DNA of 64,000 bases from Paenibacillus sp. FSL R7-0337 (GTDB lineage: Bacteria > Bacillota > Bacilli > Paenibacillales > Paenibacillaceae), in NCBI RefSeq assembly GCF_037969875.1, contig NZ_CP150218.1:5704001-5768000 (forward strand), given 5' to 3'. The notes below the pieces were generated by a model. That model saw nothing but the letters and a program-made list of their open reading frames with translations, did not search any database and had not been told where the DNA came from. A program made the position numbers and the translations under genes. This document shows, piece after piece, positions 26,590 to 34,572 of the stretch (position 1 is its first letter; the number at the start of each line of letters is the position of its first letter).

Positions 26590-27873
26590 ATGGGCAGAGT
26601 GCTGCTGATCTCGGCGAATACGGAGAAGCGGCCGCCTGTATTCCCGCTGGGTCTTAGCTATATTCATGCCAGTCTTGTCGCTTCCGGCTGGGAAGCAGGC
26701 ATGCTGGACATGACCCAGCTGGAGTATAACCGGGAGACCGTTACGGATTACCTCAATGCCTATATGCCGGATTATGTCGGTCTATCCATCCGCAACCTCG
26801 ATAACTGCTGCATGCAGTACCCCCGGAGCTTCGTGGACCAGGTCTGTGCGTTGGTCGATTGGGTCCGGGGATGGAACTGTACCGCCCGCATTATTCTGGG
26901 AGGGGCGGGCTTCTCGCTTCTGCCCCGGCAGTGGCTGCAGGAGACAGGAGCCGATTACGGCATTGTCGGAGACGGCTGTGACAGTATCGTGGAGCTGCTG
27001 GGCCAGCTGGAAGCGGGGCAGGTGCCGTCCGCAGTGAGCGGGCTGATGTTCAGAACAAGGGCCGGGGAATGGAATTACTGGTCGCCATATGCACCGGAGC
27101 AGCTGGATCAGGAGTATTTCCCGAGCCGCAGCGGATTTCTGCACAGCTATGATGTAGAGCGCAAGGTCCGCCATAATGTATTGACCAAAAGAGGCTGTGC
27201 GCTAAGCTGCACCTATTGTGCTTACCCGTCACTGGAGGGCCGGGCCGTCCGCCTGCGGTCGCCGAAGGGGGTTGCCGATGAGATTGAGCAGATGGTTGTG
27301 CAGTATGACATCGGTGCTTTTGATTTCGTGGACAGTGTGTTCAACTATCCGCTCGAGCATGCCGAAGAGATCTGCCGGGAGCTGATCGGGCGGACGTTGC
27401 CGTTGTCCTGGGGCTGCTTCCTGAATCCGCGGTTCTTCACGGCAGAATTCGCCGGGCTGCTTAAAGGGGCTGGGTGTACGGAGGTGGAGTTCGGGATTGA
27501 TTCAGGCAGCGATGTCTGTCTCAGGTCGTTCAAGAAAAACTTCCGGCAGGCCGAGATCCGGACGGTGGTCCAGCTCTGCCGTGATCAGGAGCTGGACTTC
27601 AGCTTCTGTCTGCTGATCGGAGGGCCGGAGGAGACGCCGGAGACCCTGCACGAGACGCTGGATCTGATGGAGGAGCTTGCGGTGCAGCGCATCTTCGGCT
27701 TGTTCGGCATCCGTATTCTGCCGTCCACCGATATGTACAGCTATGCAGGTTCGCCGGAGCCGGATGAGCTGCTTCATCCGAAGTTCTTCATGTCCCCGCA
27801 GCTGAGTCTGGAGCAGGCGAACAGCATCTGTGCGCCGTACCGGGAACGCAACCCCGACTGGATGTTCATATGA
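26590..27873 (+). CDS. Cobalamin-type radical SAM protein 1
   Basis: 427 aa. The N-terminal ~160 residues have the B12-binding Rossmann plan seen in BchE/class B radical SAM methylases (VLLISANTEKRPPVFPLGLSY, then IILGGAGFSLLP and GADYGIVGDG). The radical SAM cluster motif is CALSCTYC (Cys203, Cys207, Cys210), followed by FVDSVFNY and EFGIDSGSD. The DxHxxG base-off cobalamin motif is absent; SIRNLDN occupies the region. Start ATG 26590 with GGGGGAG; a GTG two codons earlier is possible. Class B enzymes methylate unactivated carbon or build rings; which occurs here is open. Confidence 0.82.
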   Translation: MGRVLLISANTEKRPPVFPLGLSYIHASLVASGWEAGMLDMTQLEYNRETVTDYLNAYMPDYVGLSIRNLDNCCMQYPRSFVDQVCALVDWVRGWNCTARIILGGAGFSLLPRQWLQETGADYGIVGDGCDSIVELLGQLEAGQVPSAVSGLMFRTRAGEWNYWSPYAPEQLDQEYFPSRSGFLHSYDVERKVRHNVLTKRGCALSCTYCAYPSLEGRAVRLRSPKGVADEIEQMVVQYDIGAFDFVDSVFNYPLEHAEEICRELIGRTLPLSWGCFLNPRFFTAEFAGLLKGAGCTEVEFGIDSGSDVCLRSFKKNFRQAEIRTVVQLCRDQELDFSFCLLIGGPEETPETLHETLDLMEELAVQRIFGLFGIRILPSTDMYSYAGSPEPDELLHPKFFMSPQLSLEQANSICAPYRERNPDWMFI

Positions 27874-27899
27874 ATGAGGAAGACAGGGTGGAGTGAAGC

Positions 27900-29186
27900 A
27901 TGAGAATCCTAGTGGTGTCTACGAATACACTGCTGAAGCCGCTGCCGGTCCTTCCCGTCGGTGCGGGAATGGTCTACTCGGCTCTGACCGCTGCCGGATT
28001 CAGGACACGCTTTCTGGATCTGGCTTTTGTGGCTGAGCCGCTGGAGGCGCTCCGCGGGGAGCTGCTGGTCACCGGAGCGGATCTGATCTGCCTCTCGGTG
28101 CGCAATATCGATAATCAGGTGATCCAGCGGCCGGAGAGCTATCTCTCTTTCTTACAGCAAGTCATGCAGGTATGCCGTACTTGCAGTTCAGCCAAGGTAC
28201 TGCTTGGCGGGGCTGCAATGCTGGTGATGCCAGGCGAGCTGGTGAAGGAGCTGGGGGCAGATTACGGCATCAAGGGGAGCGGGGGCGAAGCAGAAGCGGT
28301 ACGGCTGGCCCGTGAGATCGAGCGGGGGCTGGCCCCGGAGACAGGTACGGTTCGTAATGCAGATCCCGCCTATCATCCGGTGTACAGCCGTATTCCGCCG
28401 AAGCTGCTGTTCGCTCCGCAGTATTTTATCCCGAACCCCCGCATCAAAAAAGCCTCGATGGGCTATCAGGCCTCCAGAGGCTGCAGCCGGCACTGCATCT
28501 ATTGCTCGGAGGGCTACATGAATGCCGGCGCCTGCCGGATTCCTGCGGAGCAGTTCAGCGAAGATATGAAGATTCTGGAGAACGGCTATCAGGTGCATAA
28601 CATCACTTTTGTAGACGGGGTGTTCAATCATGAAGTGGAGGAGACGGTGGAGTTCTGCAGGCTGATCGGCCGCACAAGCCCCTCGCTGGAATGGAGCTGC
28701 GCTCTGACTCCGGCCCATATTACTGAGGAGCTGATCCGCTCGCTGAAGGAGACCGGCTGCCGCTTCGTAGACATCGGGGCCGACTCGGGTTCGCGGCAGA
28801 TGCTCCGGCAGATGGGCAAGCAGTTCACCCCGGAGCAGCTGATTGAGCTGGGACGCCTGCTGGAGCACTATCAGCTTCCCTATTCGGTATCGCTGCTGTT
28901 CGGCGGGCCGGGAGAGAATGCGGATACGGTACAGGAGACAGTACAGATGGTCAATCAGATGAACCCTGTGTATATTCTGGCCAGCCAAGGCATCCGTGTC
29001 TACCCTCACACTGCACTATACCATATTGCTCTACAGGAGCAGGTGATCCGGGCTGAGGATAACTTGCTTTTTCCAGCCTACTATCAGTCCAAGAATTATA
29101 GTGCTGACCTGCTAACCGGTGCTCTGTCAGCTTCACGCCATATTTATAAGGATATGCTTATGAATTCAATTGGAGGAAGGACTTGA
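27900..29186 (+). CDS. Cobalamin-type radical SAM protein 2
   Basis: 428-aa paralogue of the preceding protein. B12-type domain (VVSTNTLLKPLPVLPVGAGMVY, LLGGAAMLVMPGE, GADYGIKGSGGE), again without DxHxxG and with SVRNIDN in place of SIRNLDN. Radical SAM motif CSRHCIYC (Cys195, Cys199, Cys202), then TFVDGVFNHE and DIGADSGS. The two genes share order and spacing, so they arose by duplication and may act on successive positions of one substrate or as a heterodimer. Next gene starts 5 nt later. Confidence 0.82.
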   Translation: MRILVVSTNTLLKPLPVLPVGAGMVYSALTAAGFRTRFLDLAFVAEPLEALRGELLVTGADLICLSVRNIDNQVIQRPESYLSFLQQVMQVCRTCSSAKVLLGGAAMLVMPGELVKELGADYGIKGSGGEAEAVRLAREIERGLAPETGTVRNADPAYHPVYSRIPPKLLFAPQYFIPNPRIKKASMGYQASRGCSRHCIYCSEGYMNAGACRIPAEQFSEDMKILENGYQVHNITFVDGVFNHEVEETVEFCRLIGRTSPSLEWSCALTPAHITEELIRSLKETGCRFVDIGADSGSRQMLRQMGKQFTPEQLIELGRLLEHYQLPYSVSLLFGGPGENADTVQETVQMVNQMNPVYILASQGIRVYPHTALYHIALQEQVIRAEDNLLFPAYYQSKNYSADLLTGALSASRHIYKDMLMNSIGGRT

Positions 29187-29190
29187 TAGA

Positions 29191-30489
29191 ATGAACAAGC
29201 CTGTGTATCCGTTCCGGGAGATCGGGATCGGACATTATCCTATGGGGAACACTCCGGTGTCACCGGAGGACAGCAAGCGCCTGCCGTCCTTGATGAACCT
29301 GAATCAAGCTGCGGCAAGCTCCAAGCTGGCCTATGTACATATTCCGTTCTGCGATTCCATCTGCCCGTTCTGCCCGTACCCCAAGGCGTTCAACGAGCAG
29401 GGAGCCCGCCAGGAATATCTGACTGCGCTGTTCCGCGAGCTGGAGATGTACGGGGAGACGCCGCAGATCCGCAATTGCTCAGTGGAGGCGCTCTACATCG
29501 GCGGCGGGACGCCCAGTGTACTGGACGAGGAAGAGATCACCGCTCTATTCGAGCAGCTCCAGGCCACGCTTCCCCTGCACAGCGTTGAGGAAATCACGTT
29601 CGAAGGCAATCCCGCCTCGTTCACCGCTGCCAAGCTGAAGCTGCTTCAGGCGCTTGGGGTGAACCGGATCAGTCTCGGGGTGCAGACCTTCAACGATGAG
29701 CTGGGCAGACGCCTTGGGCTGCTTCAGACCGGTGAGGATTCCCTGCGCAGTATTCAGGATTCCAGAGCAGCCGGGATCACCAATGTCAGCCTGGACCTGA
29801 TGTACAATCTGCCGGGCCAGACGATGGAGGAATGGCTGGAGGATCTGGCGAAGGTAGTAGAGCTGGACATTGGCCATGTCACACTATTTCCGCTGAAGAT
29901 CATCCCCGGCTTCGGTCTGGCTAAGCGCATTGCCAGCGGCGAGCTTCCGGCCTGCGGCGGTCTTGAGCTGGAACAGCAGATGTATGTGGAGGCTTGCCGT
30001 TATCTGGAGTCGCAGGGCTATTCGGTGGAATCGACGTATGATTTCGTACGGCCGGGAGGCCATCATGTGTATAGCCGCAAGCATTTCGACGATTACCTGG
30101 ACCTGCTCTCGGTGGGGCTGGGGGCGTTCGGCGATGTGGGCGGCTATGCCTACCAGAATGTGAAATTACTCCCTGAATATGTGAAAAAAGTTACATCCGG
30201 CGACCTCCCCATTGCTTTAGGCTACGAAGTGAAGGCAGAGGATCTGCCCAACCAGTTCCTGGCGATGGGCCTGCGCCGTACAGCGGTTGACCGCCAGCAG
30301 TTCCGCCGCAAATTCGGCGTTTTCCCGGAGGAGCATTTCCCGGAGCTGTTCGATAAGTTCGTGAAGGAAGGGCTGGTGGAGATCCGCGAGGACACGATTG
30401 CGCTGACGCGTTTCCACGGGCTGTTCTGGGGCAACAATGTATGTAAGGAGTTCTGTGAGGAGCAGATCAAGATGGCTTTTCCAAAATAA
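29191..30489 (+). CDS. HemN-like radical SAM protein 3
   Basis: 432 aa, third HemN-like paralogue. Cluster motif CDSICPFC (Cys54, Cys58, Cys61), IGGGTPS, NRISLGVQTF, MYNLPGQT, ending GNNVCKEFC. It lacks the ~20 N-terminal residues of the other two and starts IGIGHYPMGNTPV, keeping the HYP core. Start ATG 29191 ten bases after GGAGGAAGG; the frame from 29170 begins inside the previous gene. More divergent than the other pair, so likely a distinct step. Confidence 0.85.
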   Translation: MNKPVYPFREIGIGHYPMGNTPVSPEDSKRLPSLMNLNQAAASSKLAYVHIPFCDSICPFCPYPKAFNEQGARQEYLTALFRELEMYGETPQIRNCSVEALYIGGGTPSVLDEEEITALFEQLQATLPLHSVEEITFEGNPASFTAAKLKLLQALGVNRISLGVQTFNDELGRRLGLLQTGEDSLRSIQDSRAAGITNVSLDLMYNLPGQTMEEWLEDLAKVVELDIGHVTLFPLKIIPGFGLAKRIASGELPACGGLELEQQMYVEACRYLESQGYSVESTYDFVRPGGHHVYSRKHFDDYLDLLSVGLGAFGDVGGYAYQNVKLLPEYVKKVTSGDLPIALGYEVKAEDLPNQFLAMGLRRTAVDRQQFRRKFGVFPEEHFPELFDKFVKEGLVEIREDTIALTRFHGLFWGNNVCKEFCEEQIKMAFPK

Positions 30490-30504
30490 TGGAGGGGTAC
30501 TGGA

Positions 30505-31311
30505 ATGAACAGTAAAATGAGCAAAAACGTCTTCTACGGCGATCTTCGCGAGGCCGGGAAGTATGCGGAGCTGGAGCAGCGCCTGATGGGCGAGTCGAAC
30601 CTGCCGGGGCCGCGGGCCAATCTGGGGGCGGCTTCCGCCTTCGCGGACGCCTTCGCGTCCGACTGGGTGACGGATGAAGCGTGGGAGCTGGTGGTGGCAT
30701 GGAGCGTCAAGACGGAGGCGGAAGCGCCGACCGACGATGCCCGCGAGTTCCTGCCGTTCTGCGCGCTCCAGGCGATGGGCAGCTATTACCGCTATGCGGA
30801 GCCTGCCCGCCGGGAGATCATTCTGGAGCGTTGCCGGGCGGCGATGAATGACGCCCGCTGGCGGATGCGCGAGGCGGCAGCGATGGCGCTGCAGCGCATC
30901 GGGGAGCAGGACTTCAGCGCGCTCCGCGCACTGTTCGACGGAATGAAAAGCACGGCTAACGCGCTGGAGCAGCGGGCCTTCGTCGCCGCCCTGGCCCACC
31001 CGCCGATGCTGAAGGAGCAGGCCAATGTCTTGTATGCGCTGGAGCTGTCCGAGGAGATTCTTGACCAGATTGCCGCCAGACAGACCCGCTACGGTGCGGA
31101 AGAGTTCCGCGTGCTCTCGAAGGGTCTGGAATACGCACTTAGCGTCTTCGTCGAGCGTGCGCCCGAAGCGGGCTTTAAGATGCTGGCCAAATTCGCAGTG
31201 ACCGATGACAAGCGCATGCAGAAGATCGTGAAGTCCAACCTCGGTAAAGCCCGCCTGGCCAAAAAATTCAGCCAGGATGTGGAGCGCATTCAGGTGTTGA
31301 TGAATGCTTGA
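30505..31311 (+). CDS. HEAT-repeat protein
   Basis: 268 aa, all-alpha, arranged in paired helices like HEAT repeats (AREFLPFCALQAMGSYYRYA; WRMREAAAMALQRIGEQDF; EQRAFVAALAHPPMLKEQ). Similar proteins are annotated as DNA-alkylation-repair-like or phycobilisome-lyase-like HEAT scaffolds. No catalytic residues are recognised. It follows the third HemN-like gene by 15 nt with a GGAGGGG site, so it is probably the last gene of the operon. GC-rich like the cluster. Whether it belongs functionally is uncertain. Confidence 0.7.
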   Translation: MNSKMSKNVFYGDLREAGKYAELEQRLMGESNLPGPRANLGAASAFADAFASDWVTDEAWELVVAWSVKTEAEAPTDDAREFLPFCALQAMGSYYRYAEPARREIILERCRAAMNDARWRMREAAAMALQRIGEQDFSALRALFDGMKSTANALEQRAFVAALAHPPMLKEQANVLYALELSEEILDQIAARQTRYGAEEFRVLSKGLEYALSVFVERAPEAGFKMLAKFAVTDDKRMQKIVKSNLGKARLAKKFSQDVERIQVLMNA

Positions 31312-31363
31312 TGGGGGATGGGAGGGCGATTGAGGACCTTCGAGTGCCCAATCTGCTCCTTAA

Positions 31364-31489
31364 CGGACCTGAAGGCCGTTATTTTCAAGAAAAGGTACCT
31401 TTTTGCCGGTCTGCGGACTGGAGTGCGCTTATTGCCTCTCTGCGAACCCTCTCAGGCGAATAACCTGCAAATAAGGGCCCTGGAGTCCG
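31364..31489. repeat. Structured ~126-bp intergenic element, copy 2
   Basis: Same layout as 2512-2638: a CGGAC-motif copy at 31364-31384, a direct copy 50 nt on (31413-31434) and an inverted copy at the end (31468-31489). It occupies the gap 31312-31654 after the biosynthetic cluster. No coding sequence is supported in this gap. Confidence 0.5.
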
Positions 31490-31654
31490 CTGGGGAGAGT
31501 GGGAGAAAGCACTATGCTGAGGGCATAGCCAAGTAGAGGTAACAGAGATAGCCGGCCTGCATACTTAAGTATGCGGTCCGGCTTATTTGCAATGTGTTGG
31601 ATACTCCAGCCGATACTGTTTAAATTCGTTGTATTGGGAAAGGAGGCGTGGATT

Positions 31655-31813
31655 ATGAACAATAAATCTCTTGTAACCGGTGCATCTTTAGGCTTGTGTT
31701 TTGGTGTGGTATTTGGTGCAGCTCTCCATAGTATTCCACTAGGCATTACTTTCGGGATTATCTTTGGGGTTGTCTTCTCCATGACGGTAAAACCTAAAGC
31801 TAAAGATGAATGA
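31655..31813 (+). CDS. Small glycine-rich membrane protein
   Basis: 52 aa. After NNKSLVTGAS comes one long hydrophobic stretch in two halves (LGLCFGVVFGAALHSIPLGI / TFGIIFGVVFSMTV) with repeated FG/GxxxG spacing, so probably a membrane hairpin; the tail is basic (KPKAKDE). Start ATG at 31655 with AAAGGAGG; the longer frame from 31571 lacks a site. Followed at once by a terminator. Small two-helix Gly-zipper proteins of this type are common in Bacilli and of unknown role. Confidence 0.72.
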   Translation: MNNKSLVTGASLGLCFGVVFGAALHSIPLGITFGIIFGVVFSMTVKPKAKDE

Positions 31814-31826
31814 TTGTCTCCTGCGT

Positions 31827-31850
31827 GGGGCTGTAACAGCCCCTCTTTTT
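31827..31850 (+). terminator. Rho-independent terminator
   Basis: GGGGCTG-TAA-CAGCCCC followed by TCTTTTT, directly after the small membrane protein gene. The rest of the gap to 32125 shows nothing I recognise. Confidence 0.85.
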
Positions 31851-32125
31851 GTATGCTTTCATATAGGATTTTCACTTCAAAAGGGGGTTGCTCCAGCATG
31901 GAGCCCGTTTGGACTAAGCAGTGGTAGATCCTGATTCTCGATGCTCTCTGTGATAAGATAGGTTAAAAACCGTAGAGGATAGGATGTCATGAAATCATTA
32001 AAGCAGTTCATTGTTTTCGGATCATGTCTATTTTAATGTTATTGCCAAGTTAGCGGCTGCAATCTAAACGATTGAAAGTAATTGAGCTGTAAACACTAAA
32101 TGATATGGGTGAGGAGAAATGACAA

Positions 32126-32548
32126 ATGATTCAGTCCATTGTACATATTGCTCTGGTCGTAAACGATTATGATGAGGCCATTGAATTTTATACAAAAAAG
32201 TTGAATTTCACAGTAGTAGAAGATACATACCAGCCGGAGCAGGATAAACGGTGGGTGGTGATTTCGCCTCCTGGCTCAGTTGGGACTACGATCTTGCTTG
32301 CCAAGGCGTCCAAACCTGAACAAGAGCAATTTGTCGGTAATCAAACGGGTGGGCGGGTATTTCTGTTCCTGAACACGGATGACTTTTGGAGAGATTATAA
32401 CGATATGGTCTCTAAGGACATTGAATTTGTTAGAGAGCCCCAAGATCAATCGTACGGAAAAGTAGCTGTCTTTAAAGATTTATATGGGAATTTATGGGAC
32501 CTGCTGGAGTTGAATCAGAATCATCCGATTGCTAAACGTGTTAGGTGA
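32126..32548 (+). CDS. VOC (glyoxalase/bleomycin-resistance) family protein
   Basis: 140 aa. Two beta-alpha-beta-beta-beta modules: HIALVVNDYDEAIEFYTKKLNFTVVEDT and VFLFLNTDDFWRDYNDMVSKDIEFV, with FKDLYGNLWDLLE at the end. Metal ligands expected: His8 and Glu (LLE). Strong GAGGAG site. Typical detoxification or resistance role; substrate unknown. Stand-alone gene in an AT-richer stretch. Confidence 0.88.
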   Translation: MIQSIVHIALVVNDYDEAIEFYTKKLNFTVVEDTYQPEQDKRWVVISPPGSVGTTILLAKASKPEQEQFVGNQTGGRVFLFLNTDDFWRDYNDMVSKDIEFVREPQDQSYGKVAVFKDLYGNLWDLLELNQNHPIAKRVR

Positions 32549-32673
32549 TATCTCATGAATTTAAAACGAATGATTATAGAAATTGCAGTCCTGTTTAATA
32601 TCGACTCGGCTTCAAAATGAAACTTAATTCCTTACTGTATTTCTTCCAAATCTGATGAGTGAGGAGATTAAAA

Positions 32674-32911
32674 ATGACTGAACAAACAGTTTGCACGGCA
32701 AACGGGGATTGAGATTTTGGCTGTAATACAAACAGCTTTAGATACACTGGATAAGGTGAAACGGGTGGTTAAAATTCAGGGCTTTGTTAATGCGGTAGCC
32801 AGTTTTGAAGAGCATCATAAAGTGCTAAATGGGTGTTCTGATCTGATGCTGGATGTTTTCGGAGAAAAAGGTATCCATGCCCGTTCAGTCTTTGGAAGCT
32901 GTTTCGGTTAG
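32674..32911 (+). pseudogene. Broken RidA-family gene (internal deletion)
   Basis: A damaged copy of the intact RidA gene at 40926-41384. The leader (GTGAGGAGATT upstream of ATG) and first 16 bases match, then 173 bp are missing and the sequence resumes at the equivalent of 41112. The break lies at a CAGT present at both ends in the intact gene, so microhomology deletion is likely; 173 is not a multiple of 3, so the frame is lost. A second, single-base insertion near the 3' end (GGAAGCTG for GGAGCTG) shifts the frame again. Homology stops around 32911. Not expected to make protein. Confidence 0.85.
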
Positions 32912-32955
32912 GTTGCGTAGTATACATGAAGAATACGTAAATAATTAGTGAATAA

Positions 32956-33363
32956 TTAGAACTAACTGATGATTTTCAGGATATAGAATTATGGAGAATA
33001 CTTGCTGTAAAGACAGCTCAAGAATTATTGAAGAAGTACAAGAAACATCTTATTGTTCCTATGACAATATATAAAGCTGTAAATTTCGAGTATATTTACA
33101 ACGGTTTTAAAAGTATGGATCGAGAAGTTTTTCATTTTTGTCTCTTGGCATCCGAAAACACAATTGAAAAACGTATTGAAAAACGCGGGAACACTTATGA
33201 TGCTTGGTACCAACAGCATACAAAAGCAGGTGTAGCTACATTTAATGAGAGTAGATTTCAAGAACATATAGAAACTGACCATAGAGAAACTGAAGAAATC
33301 ATTGAAATAATTTTAAGAAAAACTTCAGGATCAATGTATAAGCTGCCGCTACAACATAGCTAA
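32956..33363 (+). pseudogene. TmrB-like tunicamycin-resistance ATP-binding protein, 5' truncated
   Basis: The open frame reads DDFQDIELWR, then LIVPMTI, HFCLLASENTIEKRI and FNESRFQEHIETDH, which follows the C-terminal two thirds of B. subtilis TmrB (DDFQSYPLW..., LIVPMTIVHPEYF, HFTLMASKETL). The N-terminal ~50 residues with the Walker A ATP site are absent, and no start codon with a ribosome site precedes it. Probably a decayed resistance gene. Confidence 0.75.
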
Positions 33364-33365
33364 TG

Positions 33366-33689
33366 CTACAAGTCGTATGAATTAAGCACTGGCGTGACCT
33401 CCAGGCACAAGCTTCTCACAGTCTTCATGACAAGATTGTCCCCGTCAAAAACAACATTGGATATACTGAGGGTCACTTCATCTTGTGTCTCTGACGTCAC
33501 AGCTGAGCCAGCCGCGCTGCTTGCAACTCTATTCGCTAACACAGACCTGGAGCCAGTGAGGCCTCTGGGAGAGGCCTGCCAGGAAGTACCTTAGCCTGCA
33601 TAAACAGAAAGCCCGCCCCCTGCAACCGTCATACCTAAGGTGAGCATCAATGTTATTACTGTTTTTATAGAATAATACCGAGAAGCTAT
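33366..33689 (-). pseudogene. Remnant of a secreted/DUF4179-like gene
   Basis: On the minus strand one frame gives a signal-like helix (TVITLMLTLGMTVAGGG, LSVYAG), an in-frame TAA at 33591-33593, and then TSETQDEVTLSISNVVFDGD and LVMKTVR, which resembles the extracellular part of DUF4179 anti-sigma-type proteins. No start with a ribosome site. Likely a decayed gene; family assignment is tentative. The rest of the gap to 33735 is unremarkable. Confidence 0.4.
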
Positions 33690-33735
33690 TTCGTGACATG
33701 AATTCACAACGTATGTCTTAATGGGGGTCAGCAAT

Positions 33736-34539
33736 ATGAAGCTTTGGCCGATGAAATTCATTTCAGTTCTAACTTGTTTTGCATTGACGGTATGCGGATG
33801 TGCTGGCATGAAAAGCAAGGGCACGGAGCATGTTACGGCAAGTGATTTCATTATTCCCTTGAACGTTAGCGAAGTGTTGAAGCGTCCAGAGACTGGGGTT
33901 ATTGAATATTTTCAAAACCGTCGTGAAGATTTTGATATTCTAGGCGGTTATCTGTTAGAGAATGAAAAAGTGTTCCAGACTCGGCCTGTCATACTTCAAC
34001 AAGATTATTCCATCGAGAACATCCAAGACCCTGAAATTCAACAAATCGCTCAAACATTGTTTCAAGAAGGTGTTGTAATAAGGATATCCTCCTTAAATGA
34101 TGACCCTAGTAAAAGTATTGACTTTTTGTGTAATGCCGAAGACAACTTGTATCAGCAAGGCATAACCTATATCAGCCTACCAGAGATGGCCAAAGGCGAT
34201 CCTTCGAAATTCAGCTATGTCAATGACTATAAGAATCTGGGCGGTGGATGGTACTATTATGTCTTCCATTATGACAAACTTAAAAATGAAGATGAATTTC
34301 GGAATCTAGCTTGGGCCCAAATCTCTGAAAAGGAAAGAAGCACCTTAACCACGCCGAAAGAGAAAGCCAAAGTGATTCTAGAGTCTGGAAAAAACGTTGG
34401 CTATTGGATGGATGACAGAAAGTTAGATGTTGTTGTATCCGTTCAATTTGATACGGAAATGAACGGCCTACTGGGACCGATTACAATGTTTTTTGATCCA
34501 ATGACCAAAGATTTGATCGGGGGCAATCCGCGTTTCTAA
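33736..34539 (+). CDS. Putative lipoprotein of unknown function
   Basis: 267 aa. N-terminal lipoprotein-type signal (KFISVLTCFALTVCGCAG) with Cys at 20 or 22 as the lipidation site. The mature part is soluble, acidic and rich in aromatic residues (YKNLGGGWYYYVFHYDKLKNED), ending in a DIIGGNPRF-like tail. I do not recognise a family. Start ATG at 33736 seven to eight bases after GGGGG; the frame extends to 33721. Single gene. Confidence 0.75.
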   Translation: MKLWPMKFISVLTCFALTVCGCAGMKSKGTEHVTASDFIIPLNVSEVLKRPETGVIEYFQNRREDFDILGGYLLENEKVFQTRPVILQQDYSIENIQDPEIQQIAQTLFQEGVVIRISSLNDDPSKSIDFLCNAEDNLYQQGITYISLPEMAKGDPSKFSYVNDYKNLGGGWYYYVFHYDKLKNEDEFRNLAWAQISEKERSTLTTPKEKAKVILESGKNVGYWMDDRKLDVVVSVQFDTEMNGLLGPITMFFDPMTKDLIGGNPRF

Positions 34540-34572
34540 CAGGCTGGAGTAAAATACGAACCCCGTTTTTAT

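Noticed and set aside
12465..31311. Cobalamin riboswitch controlling the cobalamin-type radical SAM genes
   Set aside because: Gaps in the cluster are too short and I see no B12-box-like sequence.
33394..33594. 66-aa + strand frame
   Set aside because: The minus strand carries a more convincing decayed gene in the same place.
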